In this document: piece after piece, positions 28,220-37,381 of the stretch
How positions within the stretch are numbered: the stretch's first letter is position 1
Layout of the letters: every line of letters starts with the position of its first letter
Assembly (NCBI GenBank): GCA_022822005.1
Contig: JAJECO010000009.1
Span: forward strand, 1-64,000
Length of the DNA: 64,000 nt
DNA from: Candidatus Poribacteria bacterium
GTDB lineage: Bacteria > Poribacteria > WGA-4E > PCPOR2b
Reading direction: 5' to 3'
Program-made: the position numbers and the translations under genes
The notes under the pieces: model-generated
What the model was told of the DNA's origin: nothing
Databases searched by the model: none
Seen by the model: the letters and a program-made list of their open reading frames with translations, nothing else

Positions 28220-28541
28220 CGGAATTACGGTGTGTTCATATACAAAGGACCAGTTTCTCGTCAGAGATTTCCCTCCTCGGTCGTTGATCCAAAATCCCTG
28301 CTGAAAACTTATCGATTTCTCCTTGAGTTCAATCTTGCACCAAGCCGGGCAGCTTGAACGGAATCTCTGCCATGTTTTGTGCATCCAAGGGAGCTAGTCT
28401 ATCTCTATTTGTGATGTGATTGGGTTGTTCCAGATGGCACAGAAGTTGCTCCTTAGCAGATCATACGCTTTCAATTCATCAGAATTAAAGAACAAACGAT
28501 GAAAGCTATGGGATTTTCAGGAGCACCGATGGAGCGGCAGG
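28220..28541. other. gap with no recognised feature
   Basis: These 322 bases carry no recognised gene, repeat copy or clear terminator. A minus-strand frame runs in from the 3' end of the SGNH-like gene, but it has no ribosome site and reads without family features. The sequence just before 28542 has a GGAG-type site (GGAGCGGCAGG) for the next gene. Confidence 0.5.
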
Positions 28542-30026
28542 ATGAGCATCAAGCGAATTTCACACGCCTTGATAGTTGCATTAATACTTCACGCACTGAT
28601 CATAGGAATCGGTAGCGTCTACCTTTTGAGTCAAATGCCAAAATTCAAGGAGTTTATAGAGGTAGAACTACTGCCACCAGCGCCGCCTCCACCACCTAGA
28701 AGCGGCAGCCGACCAGTGATCAAACCAGTTGTTCGCCCCAGTCCTACATCAGATAGATACATTGGGGCCGCGGATGGACATAGGCAGACGAGGCACATAA
28801 CCATTCGACATCCGGAACAGACACTCCATCCCCGAACAATCGTTGTACTCTCCAGCGTAACGACCTGTATGATCGGTAGATATCTCCCGATATACGTTCC
28901 ACAGACGGCGCACCCGAAAACGCCACCTCCATCAAATGCATCGTACACCGATCTCTTCCTTTCCGATGCCCCCAATGCCTTGGTAGCCTCCAAGCCAATA
29001 GTAACACCCGCGACTAAACGGATGGTAATGTCCGTGGATCGCGGGCGAGGCAATATCGTCAAAATTAATCCAAATTTTGGTCAGCCTGCCGGACTCTCCA
29101 TGGTTGAGCATGTTGGGGCGGTCCGCGATGCATTGACGGATGTGGTTGAAGATATAACACTTGGAAATGAGGATGTCCCACCCCTACCGCCCGGTGAGCC
29201 GGGGGGCAGGGTTATCGGTAGAGGCAAAGATATTCACGGCGTTCTTCGATTCACTCGCGTGCGGCACAGTCTCTCGGATTGGTGGGCGAATCCGTCTGCG
29301 CTTAACAGTTTAGCCAAATGGTTAAGCGAACGCACAAAAATTAAGACGGACCTGAATGTAGAAGGTGGGACACCAAAATTGACGGATGCGAACCTCATGA
29401 AGGCCCCGCTTATTTTCATGACGGGACATGATCCGGCACTAGTCCGTGGCAAAAATCTCATGGGCAGTCAATACGGCGGTGGGAAGTTGGATAGCAAGCT
29501 TTCGGAAACAGAGATAATTGCCTTACGAAGATACCTCGTCGAAAAGGGTGGACTTCTCGTCTTCGACGATTGCGGCGTCAATGCTCCTGCACAAGCGATG
29601 ACCCGAATATTCCTCGCTCAGATGCGGCGTGCAATGCCAGAATACCATATTGAGCGTATCCCAAACAATCACGAAATTTACCACAATTATCATACGGTAG
29701 GTGGTCCACCGATCGGCTTCGATATCTATTGGTGGGGTGAGCAACCAGTGAAACGGAATTTTCTCGAAGGCATCTCTGTTGATGGCAAGCTATCCGTGCT
29801 AATCAGTCGTCGGGACTATCTATGTGCAATGCGAACCGTAAGTGTGCCCGGCTATCCCGTCCACTACTCTCCCACTGTTTACCGGTTCTTAACGAACGTT
29901 GCAATCTACGCCCTGACACACGGCGGAATCTCAGACTATTCCGGTTATATCCCCGAACATCGTTTGAGAGACCGCGAACTTCCAAGACGCACTCCTCAAG
30001 TGGCAAGAATCAGAGGGGTTGAGTGA
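28542..30026 (+). CDS. DUF4159 protein with TonB-like N-terminus
   Basis: A 494-residue protein. Residues 9-30 are one membrane helix (ALIVALILHALIIGIGSVYL), followed by a proline stretch (PPAPPPPPRSG) and a long low-complexity linker, the build of TonB-type energy transducers. From about residue 225 comes the DUF4159 domain: LRFTRVRHSLSDWWANP, PLIFMTGHDP, LRRYLVEKGGLLVFDDCG and YWWGE. DUF4159 has no settled biochemical role and resembles glutamine-amidotransferase-like folds. It is likely anchored in the inner membrane with a periplasmic domain. The neighbours do not suggest a pathway. Confidence 0.78.
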   Translation: MSIKRISHALIVALILHALIIGIGSVYLLSQMPKFKEFIEVELLPPAPPPPPRSGSRPVIKPVVRPSPTSDRYIGAADGHRQTRHITIRHPEQTLHPRTIVVLSSVTTCMIGRYLPIYVPQTAHPKTPPPSNASYTDLFLSDAPNALVASKPIVTPATKRMVMSVDRGRGNIVKINPNFGQPAGLSMVEHVGAVRDALTDVVEDITLGNEDVPPLPPGEPGGRVIGRGKDIHGVLRFTRVRHSLSDWWANPSALNSLAKWLSERTKIKTDLNVEGGTPKLTDANLMKAPLIFMTGHDPALVRGKNLMGSQYGGGKLDSKLSETEIIALRRYLVEKGGLLVFDDCGVNAPAQAMTRIFLAQMRRAMPEYHIERIPNNHEIYHNYHTVGGPPIGFDIYWWGEQPVKRNFLEGISVDGKLSVLISRRDYLCAMRTVSVPGYPVHYSPTVYRFLTNVAIYALTHGGISDYSGYIPEHRLRDRELPRRTPQVARIRGVE

Positions 30027-30047
30027 TCATTGACTCCGGGCTTGATA

Positions 30048-31466
30048 TTAAGGCAGTAACTGCTCTGGATCTTCAATGCGTGCGCGCAAATCTGCGAGGA
30101 AGCGGGCACAGGGCGCACCGTCGATCGCTCGGTGGTCAAAGGTGAGCACCAGCGTTGCTACATCTCGGAACTGAATGGACCGATCTGCCACCGCTGCGGT
30201 CTGGCGGACCCGTCCCACTCCCAGTATCGCGCACTGTGGTGGGTTGAGAACCGGTGTGAACCAATCCACACCAAGTCCGCCCAGATTCGTCACCGTAAAC
30301 GTGCCCTCCGAAAAGTCATCAAGTCCCAGTTTTCCATTCCGAGCGCGGTCTGCGAGTTCCCTGACTTTGCCAGCGAGCGCTATCACGCCGAGCGTGTCGA
30401 CTCCGCGAACCACCGGCACAACCAATCCTGATTCAATGTCAATGGCAACACCTAAATTAATATCACTATATTGGTGTATTGCATCATCAATCAATGCTGA
30501 GTTCAGTTGAGGATGTGCCTTCAACGCCTCAGCAGTCGCTTTCAACACAAAGTCGTTAAGCGTGGGTGCAATACCGTAAGTATTCCGCCATGCATCCGCA
30601 TTTGCGGTGCGCGCAGCTTGGAGCGCAGTGAAATCGACCTCAATCCCTTCCGTGACATGTGGTGCCTGAGACCAGATCGCCCCCAAACGCTCGGCAGTGG
30701 TGCGACGGATGCCCGCAAGTGGAATCACTTCGACACCCGTCCTGGTCTCGGAACGGACAGCCGGCGTGACGTCGGTTGTTTTTTGGGGAGTGTCGTCCGC
30801 TACTTTTAGCGGGGTGGCAGTGCCATCATCGATAGCGCGCTGCACATCTTCCTTGGTGATCCGTCCACCCGGACCAGTACCCTGTAACGATTCAGCGTCT
30901 ACACCGTGCCGCTGTGCAAGCCGTTGGGCGACAGGAGTCACCCGTGATCTCGCGGGGGCGTCCGCAGCCGAGGCTTCGGGCTGTGCCGCAGTGCTGGGCG
31001 CTGGTGCCTCACTGGCTGCTTTTAGTGGAGGAGCAGTTCCATCATCGATAGCGCGCTGCACATCTTCCTTAGTGATTCGTCCGCCCGGACCGGTGCCCTC
31101 CAACGCTTCAGCATCTACGCCGTGCCGTTGCGCCAACCTCAAGGCAACGGGAGTCGCTCGTGATTCGGCAGCTTGGTTAGCAGCGGGAACCTGTGGCTGT
31201 GCTGCGGACTCCTCCGGCACCTCTTCCCCTTCTTCTCCAATCCAAGCGAGGGTCGTACCAACGTCGTACACACCATCAACCTGACCCACGATACGCAACA
31301 AGACACCACTGACCGGCGACTCAATGTCAGCGACGGCCTTGTCCGTTTCAATCGATACCAGCAGCTGCCCCTCCTCGATTTTGCTGCCTTCGGCTATGTG
31401 CCACTCAACAACGCGGCCCGTTTCCATGGTGTGACCGAGAGCCGCTAAACGGAACTGTATTGCCAT
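30048..31466 (-). CDS. dihydrolipoamide acyltransferase (E2) with two E3-binding domains
   Basis: A 472-residue E2 core of a 2-oxoacid dehydrogenase complex. The lipoyl domain spans residues 1-78 with the target Lys43 in IETDKAV. Two peripheral subunit-binding domains follow, residues about 103-142 and 174-213, nearly identical and each ending GPGGRITKEDVQRAID, joined by Ala/Pro linkers. The catalytic domain (about 240-472) has the active site DHRAIDGAPCARFL. Most E2 chains have one such binding domain. The gene is the last of E1alpha-E1beta-E2, 22 bases after E1beta. No E3 gene is present nearby. Confidence 0.92.
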   Translation of the reverse strand: MAIQFRLAALGHTMETGRVVEWHIAEGSKIEEGQLLVSIETDKAVADIESPVSGVLLRIVGQVDGVYDVGTTLAWIGEEGEEVPEESAAQPQVPAANQAAESRATPVALRLAQRHGVDAEALEGTGPGGRITKEDVQRAIDDGTAPPLKAASEAPAPSTAAQPEASAADAPARSRVTPVAQRLAQRHGVDAESLQGTGPGGRITKEDVQRAIDDGTATPLKVADDTPQKTTDVTPAVRSETRTGVEVIPLAGIRRTTAERLGAIWSQAPHVTEGIEVDFTALQAARTANADAWRNTYGIAPTLNDFVLKATAEALKAHPQLNSALIDDAIHQYSDINLGVAIDIESGLVVPVVRGVDTLGVIALAGKVRELADRARNGKLGLDDFSEGTFTVTNLGGLGVDWFTPVLNPPQCAILGVGRVRQTAAVADRSIQFRDVATLVLTFDHRAIDGAPCARFLADLRARIEDPEQLLP

Positions 31467-31488
31467 GAATTCTCCCTTTCTCCTTGCT

Positions 31489-32463
31489 CTACATCATTAC
31501 GCGACTGACCGCTTCAGTGATATCAGGAACCTCAGGCACAACATGCTTAACGAGTTCGGAACTGAACGGCATCGGCACATGCGGGCTGCCAACGCGAACG
31601 ACCGGTCCCTTGAGGTCTCTAAAACAGTTTTCACCGATGACCGCTGCTATCTCGGAGGCCGCCCCAGCAAAACTGGAGTCCTCCCCGCAGACCACAGCAT
31701 GGCCCGTCCGGCTTACCGACTCACAAATCGTCTCGGTATCCAACGGTGATAGACTTCTTGCATCAACGACCTCAACGTCGTAGCCGTCGTCCTCCAACAG
31801 CACCGCTGCTTCCAGTGACTTCTGCACCATTGGACCAATGGCGACAACGGTCGCGTCTTCTCCCTCACGACAGATTTTGGCTTGACCGATGGGAATGGTA
31901 TGATCCCCATCTGGAACCTCACCCGTGGAGGTATAAATCCGTTTGTACTCGAAAAACAGTACTGGATCTGGACTGCGTATTGCGGACTTGAGTAATCCCT
32001 TAGCGTCTCCGGGCGTCGAAGGAACAACAACCTGTAAGCCTGGAACGTGCATGAACCACGATTCCATAATCTGGGAATGTTGCGCCGCTAACAATCGACC
32101 CACACCACAAGGTAGGCGAATGACCATCGGCACACTGGCTTGCCCCCCGGTCATGTATCGCATTTTGGCCGCTTGGTTGACCACTTCATCCATGGCACAG
32201 GTCACGAAATCCATATACATAATCTCGACCACGGGGTTCATCCCCGCCATTGCGGCACCAACCCCCACGCCCATAATCCCTGCCTCTGCGATCGGTGTTT
32301 CGAAGATTCGCTCCGGGAAACGCTCCGCAATACCATCCGTCACCTTGTAAGGTCCGCCGTGCGTAATCACATCTTCGCCGATGACGAATATCGTCTCATC
32401 GCGCTCCATCTCCTCGTGCAATGCCTCTCGTAATGCTTCACTGAAAGTTAGTGTTCTCATCAT
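31489..32463 (-). CDS. 2-oxoacid dehydrogenase E1 component, beta subunit
   Basis: A 324-residue transketolase-like subunit. It has FVIGEDVITHGGPYKVTDG, the FETPIAEAGIMGVGVGAAM segment and the C-terminal VVDARSLSPLDTETI of pyruvate/acetoin dehydrogenase beta chains. With the alpha subunit it decarboxylates a 2-oxoacid using thiamine diphosphate and passes the acyl group to E2. Its ATG overlaps the alpha-subunit stop (ATGA). Pyruvate or acetoin is the most likely substrate; branched-chain oxoacids cannot be excluded. Confidence 0.93.
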   Translation of the reverse strand: MMRTLTFSEALREALHEEMERDETIFVIGEDVITHGGPYKVTDGIAERFPERIFETPIAEAGIMGVGVGAAMAGMNPVVEIMYMDFVTCAMDEVVNQAAKMRYMTGGQASVPMVIRLPCGVGRLLAAQHSQIMESWFMHVPGLQVVVPSTPGDAKGLLKSAIRSPDPVLFFEYKRIYTSTGEVPDGDHTIPIGQAKICREGEDATVVAIGPMVQKSLEAAVLLEDDGYDVEVVDARSLSPLDTETICESVSRTGHAVVCGEDSSFAGAASEIAAVIGENCFRDLKGPVVRVGSPHVPMPFSSELVKHVVPEVPDITEAVSRVMM

Positions 32464-33440
32464 GCCACCTCCTGCTCGGGTGCGAGGACATCTGTGGTGA
32501 CGTTATCAGGCGTCGGGTACGGACTCTCCTCAGCAAATCTCACCGCTTCAGCGATCTCATCTTTGACCTGGTTCTGGATCTCCGTGTCCTCCTCTTCAGT
32601 CAACCAGCCCTGCTCCATCATCGTCGATAGGAAAGTCTGGATCGGGTCGTGGTTGGTCCGCATCTCGTCGACCTCTTCAGAGGATCTGTACTGTTCTTCA
32701 TCGCCTAAGCTGTGTCCGTAGAAGCGATAGGTGCGCGCCTCAATCAACGTAGGTCCTCCACCCTTGCGAGCGCGCTCGACCGCCTCACCGGCAACCTCGT
32801 GGACCTCGACGAGATTCTGGCCGTCAACCGACACGCCGGGGATCGCATAGGATCCCGCCATATCAGCGACCGAATCAAGCACCGCCACATTCATGCGAGG
32901 CACCCACTGCTGATACTGATTGTTCTCACAGACATAGACAACGGGGAGTTTCCACAAAGCCCCAAGCCCAATCCCTTCGTGAAAAGTACCACGTGCGGCG
33001 GCACCGTCACCGAAGAAGCAAACCGATACCTGATCTGTCCCACGTAACTTGCTAGCGAGCGCGGCACCGGTGGCGGGCGCAATGCCAGCACCGACAATAC
33101 CGTTCGCACCGAGCATATTCAGAGAGAAATCAGCGATGTGCATCGAACCGCCTTTTCCACCGCACGTTCCCGTGGCTTTGCCGAAAAGTTCTGCCATCAT
33201 ACGGTGTGACTCAGCGCCTTTAGCTAAACAGTGGCCATGGCTACGGTGCGTACCCAAGACATAATCGTCATCCCGTAGGTTAGAACAGACGCCGACAGCG
33301 ACCGCCTCTTCCCCACAGTACATGTGGAGGGCACCGACCACGGAGCCAAGACTTGTTTGGCGATTCGCCTCTTCCTCAAAGAGCCGGATGCGCCACATAT
33401 CTGTGTACATCTTCTTACACAATTCAGGTGACAGGGCCAT
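32460..33440 (-). CDS. 2-oxoacid dehydrogenase E1 component, alpha subunit
   Basis: A 326-residue thiamine-diphosphate enzyme. The cofactor motif runs from GDGAAARGTFHEG to ENNQY. The region HCLAKGAESHRMMAELFGK and the GGKGGSMHI loop fit the pyruvate/acetoin dehydrogenase E1alpha family, and YGHSLGDEEQYRS resembles the phosphorylation-loop region. The start is the ATG at 33440, with GAGGAG eight bases ahead. Another in-frame start 21 bases earlier includes that site and is rejected. It is first in the operon, with a strong promoter at 33522-33550. Confidence 0.93.
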   Translation of the reverse strand: MALSPELCKKMYTDMWRIRLFEEEANRQTSLGSVVGALHMYCGEEAVAVGVCSNLRDDDYVLGTHRSHGHCLAKGAESHRMMAELFGKATGTCGGKGGSMHIADFSLNMLGANGIVGAGIAPATGAALASKLRGTDQVSVCFFGDGAAARGTFHEGIGLGALWKLPVVYVCENNQYQQWVPRMNVAVLDSVADMAGSYAIPGVSVDGQNLVEVHEVAGEAVERARKGGGPTLIEARTYRFYGHSLGDEEQYRSSEEVDEMRTNHDPIQTFLSTMMEQGWLTEEEDTEIQNQVKDEIAEAVRFAEESPYPTPDNVTTDVLAPEQEVA

Positions 33441-33521
33441 AAATAAGTCTCCTCGGATCAATTAAGTTGTGATGTATATTACGTGCTACAAATTGTACAG
33501 TTTAGCATCATCTAATCTTCT

Positions 33522-33550
33522 ATTATACCGAACCGCACTGAAATAAGCAA
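33522..33550 (-). promoter_or_regulatory. sigma70-type promoter of the E1-E2 operon
   Basis: Reading the minus strand, TTGCTT (33545-33550), a 17-base spacer and a perfect TATAAT (33522-33527) precede the E1alpha start by about 80 bases. Spacing and -10 match the consensus. No operator is evident. Confidence 0.65.
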
Positions 33551-33667
33551 ATCGTTGCGGGAAAAACCGACGCGACCACTAATGTTCAGAGGTTATCACT
33601 CGTTCTATTTGCAAAAAGACTATAAAATTCGTCCCTGTGAGAGTGCCGTGTTATTGCGCTATGCGCC

Positions 33668-35404
33668 TCATGACTTTAGCCCCTCTATCACTCCATCCAC
33701 GGGTATTGCCTTGCTTTGCAATAGCCTCCCAACTTCGGTTGTAATCTCCTGCTGCACTCTCGCAACAAACTCATCAGTCGTCGGTCCTTTCAGGCGGGTT
33801 TCTAATCCATACTCCCCAAACCCGAATTCCACCGTTTCCTTTACATACTTCTCCGGTCCATCAAAATAGTAGGGCTGTGTCCCCCTAAGCGTCTCGTAGA
33901 TGTCATCGCCCTCGGTTCTATAGATATCGGCGTTTGATATGACGACCTGCGGCTTATCGGACTCCGGATCAGGGTGTTCTGCTCGCATAGCGAAGTCCCC
34001 AAGCATCACGAACTCCTTCAACTCCGGCGCCCAGTGCGTAATCTTGTACGTTGGACCGGGCTTCACCCACGGCTTTATCGATCGCCTCACAAGATCAAAT
34101 TCGTACCACTTCCTTAGTTCCGACAGGTGGGGCACCGCGCCTTCATGCGCATACTTGGAGATATCTCCCTCCGCCCGGATGTCGTTGAAAACCATAAACC
34201 AGTTTACGTAGTCGCGCGCGCCCCGCGACATCTTCATCATGCCAGGTCCCCTAACCGGATTACGGGCATCAACGATGACCACGTGCGGCATATTCTCGCT
34301 CAACTCCCTGACGAAATCTTGAGGAAAACCCGCCCGTGCCTTACTCTCTACTTCGTGGGGCACCCTGAGTCTGAACGATGCGTGTGATCGAACGCGGTCG
34401 TATCGGAGCGTAAAGTCATCTTTCAGATAGTCTTGGAGCGGCTCGACAACCCACTGTCTGCCATAACGATCATTCCCAACTACCACGATTGGCCGTGGGG
34501 TACTGCCCTTGAAGTGTCTCAGAAATTGCAGGAAACAGGCGGCCTGGTATCCGCAACGCTTCGCCTGAGCGAGATGTTGGTCTGTCAGTTCGACTGTATC
34601 CTGACAAGGCGGCGGCAGCACCGGCAGCGCCTTGAAGGTCGCGTACTGCTCCTCGCTGCCCCTCTGCCCTCCATTAAGATTTGCCTCCAAATGAGCGAAC
34701 CGGAGGAATTCCAGATCTCTCTGAAGCTCGTTGTCCCGCCGGAACTGCCCATCCAAAGTTTTCGCTCGGAGCCGGTCAAACTCTGCCAAGGCTGCCTCAA
34801 AGTCTGAATGTTCTGCCAGATAACGGGTCACCACTGGGGTGAACATCACACCCTCGTAATTTCGACCTTCAAACTGCGTCATCCACTGTCCAAGCCTATC
34901 CAGTCGGCGCAAGATCTCGTCGATCGAGTTACAATGGAGGAAGGGTGTCAGAAACGTCTGGATCTGGTCTATATTGATCCTGAGTCCAATCTGATACACT
35001 CGAATAACGAGCCGCGCAACCCCCGGAATATCGCTCGATTTGAAGACGAAGGCAAGCAGATCGTGAACACTGTCCCTATTAACCTCTGGTCCCCGTTCTA
35101 TCTCAGCGAATGCGGATAATATTAGATCTCTGGCAGCTACCAACTGCCCCGGAATCGCCCTCACCTGTTCCTCAGTGAGTCTGCCCGCCACAAGCTCGTC
35201 GAACCAATAGCTAAACACCGCATCGGTGTCATCGTCGAGCCCACCCTCAGATCGAAAGCGCTTTATTTCCGACGCTAACACAGCTGCAAGCCGTGGAATG
35301 CGGTGCTCTCCCACCTTTACCATCTGGTCAAGTTGCTGCCGCACACGCCCCGGAATTTGTGCCCTCTGGCGTAGGTATTCAATTTCTGCTTCAATAAGTG
35401 CCAT
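33668..35404 (-). CDS. hypothetical protein, 578 residues
   Basis: I do not recognise this protein. It has no signal peptide or membrane segment. The first half is helical and charged. The second half (from about residue 310) looks alpha/beta, with PIVVVGNDRYGRQWVVEPL, MPHVVIVDARNP, and GPGMMKMSRGARDYVNWFMVFND. The pattern of a hydrophobic strand ending in an Asp loop could be a nucleotide- or phosphate-binding fold, but no named motif fits. The gene is followed by E1alpha on the same strand but with its own promoter between them, so it is probably a separate unit. No clear ribosome site is seen before the ATG. Confidence 0.7.
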   Translation of the reverse strand: MALIEAEIEYLRQRAQIPGRVRQQLDQMVKVGEHRIPRLAAVLASEIKRFRSEGGLDDDTDAVFSYWFDELVAGRLTEEQVRAIPGQLVAARDLILSAFAEIERGPEVNRDSVHDLLAFVFKSSDIPGVARLVIRVYQIGLRINIDQIQTFLTPFLHCNSIDEILRRLDRLGQWMTQFEGRNYEGVMFTPVVTRYLAEHSDFEAALAEFDRLRAKTLDGQFRRDNELQRDLEFLRFAHLEANLNGGQRGSEEQYATFKALPVLPPPCQDTVELTDQHLAQAKRCGYQAACFLQFLRHFKGSTPRPIVVVGNDRYGRQWVVEPLQDYLKDDFTLRYDRVRSHASFRLRVPHEVESKARAGFPQDFVRELSENMPHVVIVDARNPVRGPGMMKMSRGARDYVNWFMVFNDIRAEGDISKYAHEGAVPHLSELRKWYEFDLVRRSIKPWVKPGPTYKITHWAPELKEFVMLGDFAMRAEHPDPESDKPQVVISNADIYRTEGDDIYETLRGTQPYYFDGPEKYVKETVEFGFGEYGLETRLKGPTTDEFVARVQQEITTEVGRLLQSKAIPVDGVIEGLKS

Positions 35405-35610
35405 GACTTATCTTTGCACCCGTTTGTCGATGAATTACGTGGCGTATATCCTACATCATATAGAGCCGTTATCCATTTCAGCGCCTCTCTGTGGCAAAGT
35501 ATAAGATAGCAGAATCCAAGAGAACCGTCAACACTTTTTCCTCTGTAAATAGGCGCACGATGTTCACTTCCGCCTCGCCATTTCAGCCGTGGGTTCAACC
35601 CTGTTTCATG

Positions 35611-35639
35611 TTGACAAACCGGTAGCAAACTGGTATCCT
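35611..35639 (+). promoter_or_regulatory. sigma70-type promoter upstream of amidohydrolase
   Basis: A perfect TTGACA (35611-35616), a 17-base spacer and TATCCT (35634-35639) sit 61 bases before the amidohydrolase ATG. The region is divergent to the hypothetical gene ending its 5' side at 35404. Confidence 0.65.
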
Positions 35640-35700
35640 ACAAACTGATTGAATATCTGTAGGATAATTTAGCAACCTATCAGCGAAAAGAGCAAAAGAA

Positions 35701-36786
35701 ATGGGAATGGAGAATGAAAAATTGAGTTTCGTGACCGCAGGCTTACCAGTAATTGATTGCGATCTCCACAATCGAATCCCACCGCTCGAAATGCTCTACC
35801 CGTATCTGCCCGACTACTGGTGCGATCACTGCGAAGAATCCGGCTTTTTCGGACCCGATGCGAACGACTATCCAGAAGGCGCACCGACTTCAACGCGACC
35901 TGAAATCATGGAACCATCGGAAGATCGACCCCAATCGGATCTAGCGCTGCTACGCGAACACGCGCTCGACCCTTGGGGAATCGAGTACGGGGTACTAACC
36001 TGCGCCTATCGTGTGCAAAGCGTACACAACGAAGACTTGGCGGCAGCACTCGCCTCGGCGGTCAATGATTGGCAGATCGAGCATTGGCTTGACCCTGAAC
36101 CACGCCTGCGGGGGTCGTTGATTGTACCCAGCCAAAACCCCGAACTCGCAGCGAAAGAAATTGAGCGTTTGGGAGACCATCCGGGATTTGTGCAGGTGAT
36201 GCTCCCGGTCCGTTCACAGGCGCCCTACGGCAATCGACGCTATCACCCGATCTACACCGCTGCAGGGCGGCACGATCTGGTAATAGGCATCCATTACGGC
36301 GGGGCACCGGGACTCCCACCGACCTCCGTTGGCTGGCCCTCAACCTATCTGGAGGAATACGTCGGTATGTCGCAGGTGTTCCAGGCGCAGGTGCTCAGTC
36401 TGGTGTCGGAAGGGGTTTTTGACCTGTTTCCGTCCCTACGAGTTGCGCTCATCGAAGCGGGATTCACATGGATGCCGTCGCTCATGTGGCGGTTTGATAA
36501 GGAGTGGCGCGGACTGCGACACCTCACACCGTGGGTCAAACGGTTACCGTCAGCGTATATCCGCGAGCACATGCGCATGACACTCCAACCAATTGATGGG
36601 CCACCAACCGCGGAGCAACTGCTTCAGATTATCGGTCAACTCGACTCGGACGACTTTCTGATGTTTTCAACCGACTACCCTCACTGGCACTTCGATTCCC
36701 CCGAAGAGGCGTTCCCCGCAAAGCTACCCACGTCGCTGGCATGCAAGATCCTGTCCGAAAATGCGAGGGAATTTTATCGACTCTAA
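35701..36786 (+). CDS. amidohydrolase-2 family metal-dependent hydrolase
   Basis: A 361-residue TIM-barrel hydrolase of the Amidohydro-rel (ACMSD-like) group. Metal-binding candidates are D-x-H in DCDLHN near the N-terminus, His in IGIHYGG, and the late Asp in FSTDYPHWHFDSP. Segments typical of the family are SLMWRFDKEWRG and ILSENAREFYRL at the end. Members decarboxylate or hydrolyse aromatic and lactone substrates. The start could also be the ATG at 35707; AAAGAGCAAAAG is a weak ribosome site. It has its own promoter. Confidence 0.85.
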   Translation: MGMENEKLSFVTAGLPVIDCDLHNRIPPLEMLYPYLPDYWCDHCEESGFFGPDANDYPEGAPTSTRPEIMEPSEDRPQSDLALLREHALDPWGIEYGVLTCAYRVQSVHNEDLAAALASAVNDWQIEHWLDPEPRLRGSLIVPSQNPELAAKEIERLGDHPGFVQVMLPVRSQAPYGNRRYHPIYTAAGRHDLVIGIHYGGAPGLPPTSVGWPSTYLEEYVGMSQVFQAQVLSLVSEGVFDLFPSLRVALIEAGFTWMPSLMWRFDKEWRGLRHLTPWVKRLPSAYIREHMRMTLQPIDGPPTAEQLLQIIGQLDSDDFLMFSTDYPHWHFDSPEEAFPAKLPTSLACKILSENAREFYRL

Positions 36787-37381
36787 CCTGTGTTTAGGAA
36801 GTCAATTATGGTAAAAATTATAATTACTGATACATTTGAATAATAACCACTGGTGTTAGTTTGCAGCTGTTAATAACGTCAAACGTGATGCCCCGATAAA
36901 TCCCCGATGAATCGGGACAGGCGGGACAGGCTGTGAAACATCAAAACTATTGGATCGTCGGTGCCTTTAGCCCCGGAGGGGCGGCATGTTTATAGTACAC
37001 GCATAAACAAATACCCCAAAGCCCCGGAGGGGCAACATGTGCAGCCGAAGGGTAGAACCAATGAGTTCCCCTAATGAATCAATGAACGTTTCAACAATGT
37101 GGGGAAGACCCTCTCACTAAATAGCACCAAAGGTTAATATGTATATTTATTTGTATTGTTCACCATAAGATAGTCGAGTGTCTAAAACTGTTTCCATTTT
37201 GAAGGTCTACAAAAAGATGGTTTTGTTGTTCTTATTTCATCGTCAATAGCCAAGTTCATTCAAGTCTTCACTATCTAATAAGTTGCTTGTATTGCAGGCG
37301 AGACTTGAGTTTTTTTAGTGTTTCGGCAAACCTTGCTGATATAAACTTTTTCATTAGCTAAATATAATCAGGGAAAGAGAA
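36787..37381. repeat. 595-base gap with several dispersed repeats
   Basis: From 36890 to 36932 the ATCGGGGAT element of position 21 appears inverted. At 36967-36990 and 37018-37046 lie two direct copies of the GCCCCGGAGGGGC element, 51 bases apart. The rest is AT-rich and holds no gene. A TATAAT at 37363-37368, shortly before the rmuC start, could be a -10 box, but no -35 is at the right distance. Confidence 0.6.

Noticed and set aside
28031-28384. A minus-strand frame across the gap after the SGNH-like gene
   Set aside because: Two thirds of it lies opposite the SGNH-like gene, there is no ribosome site, and its translation shows no domain features.
30697-31284. A long plus-strand frame opposite the E2 gene
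   Set aside because: It is the complement of Ala/Pro-rich linkers and the repeated binding domains, which keep the opposite frame open.
37018-37046. A CRISPR array made of the short GC-rich repeats
   Set aside because: Only two nearby copies 51 bases apart, no regular spacers and no cas genes in the window.
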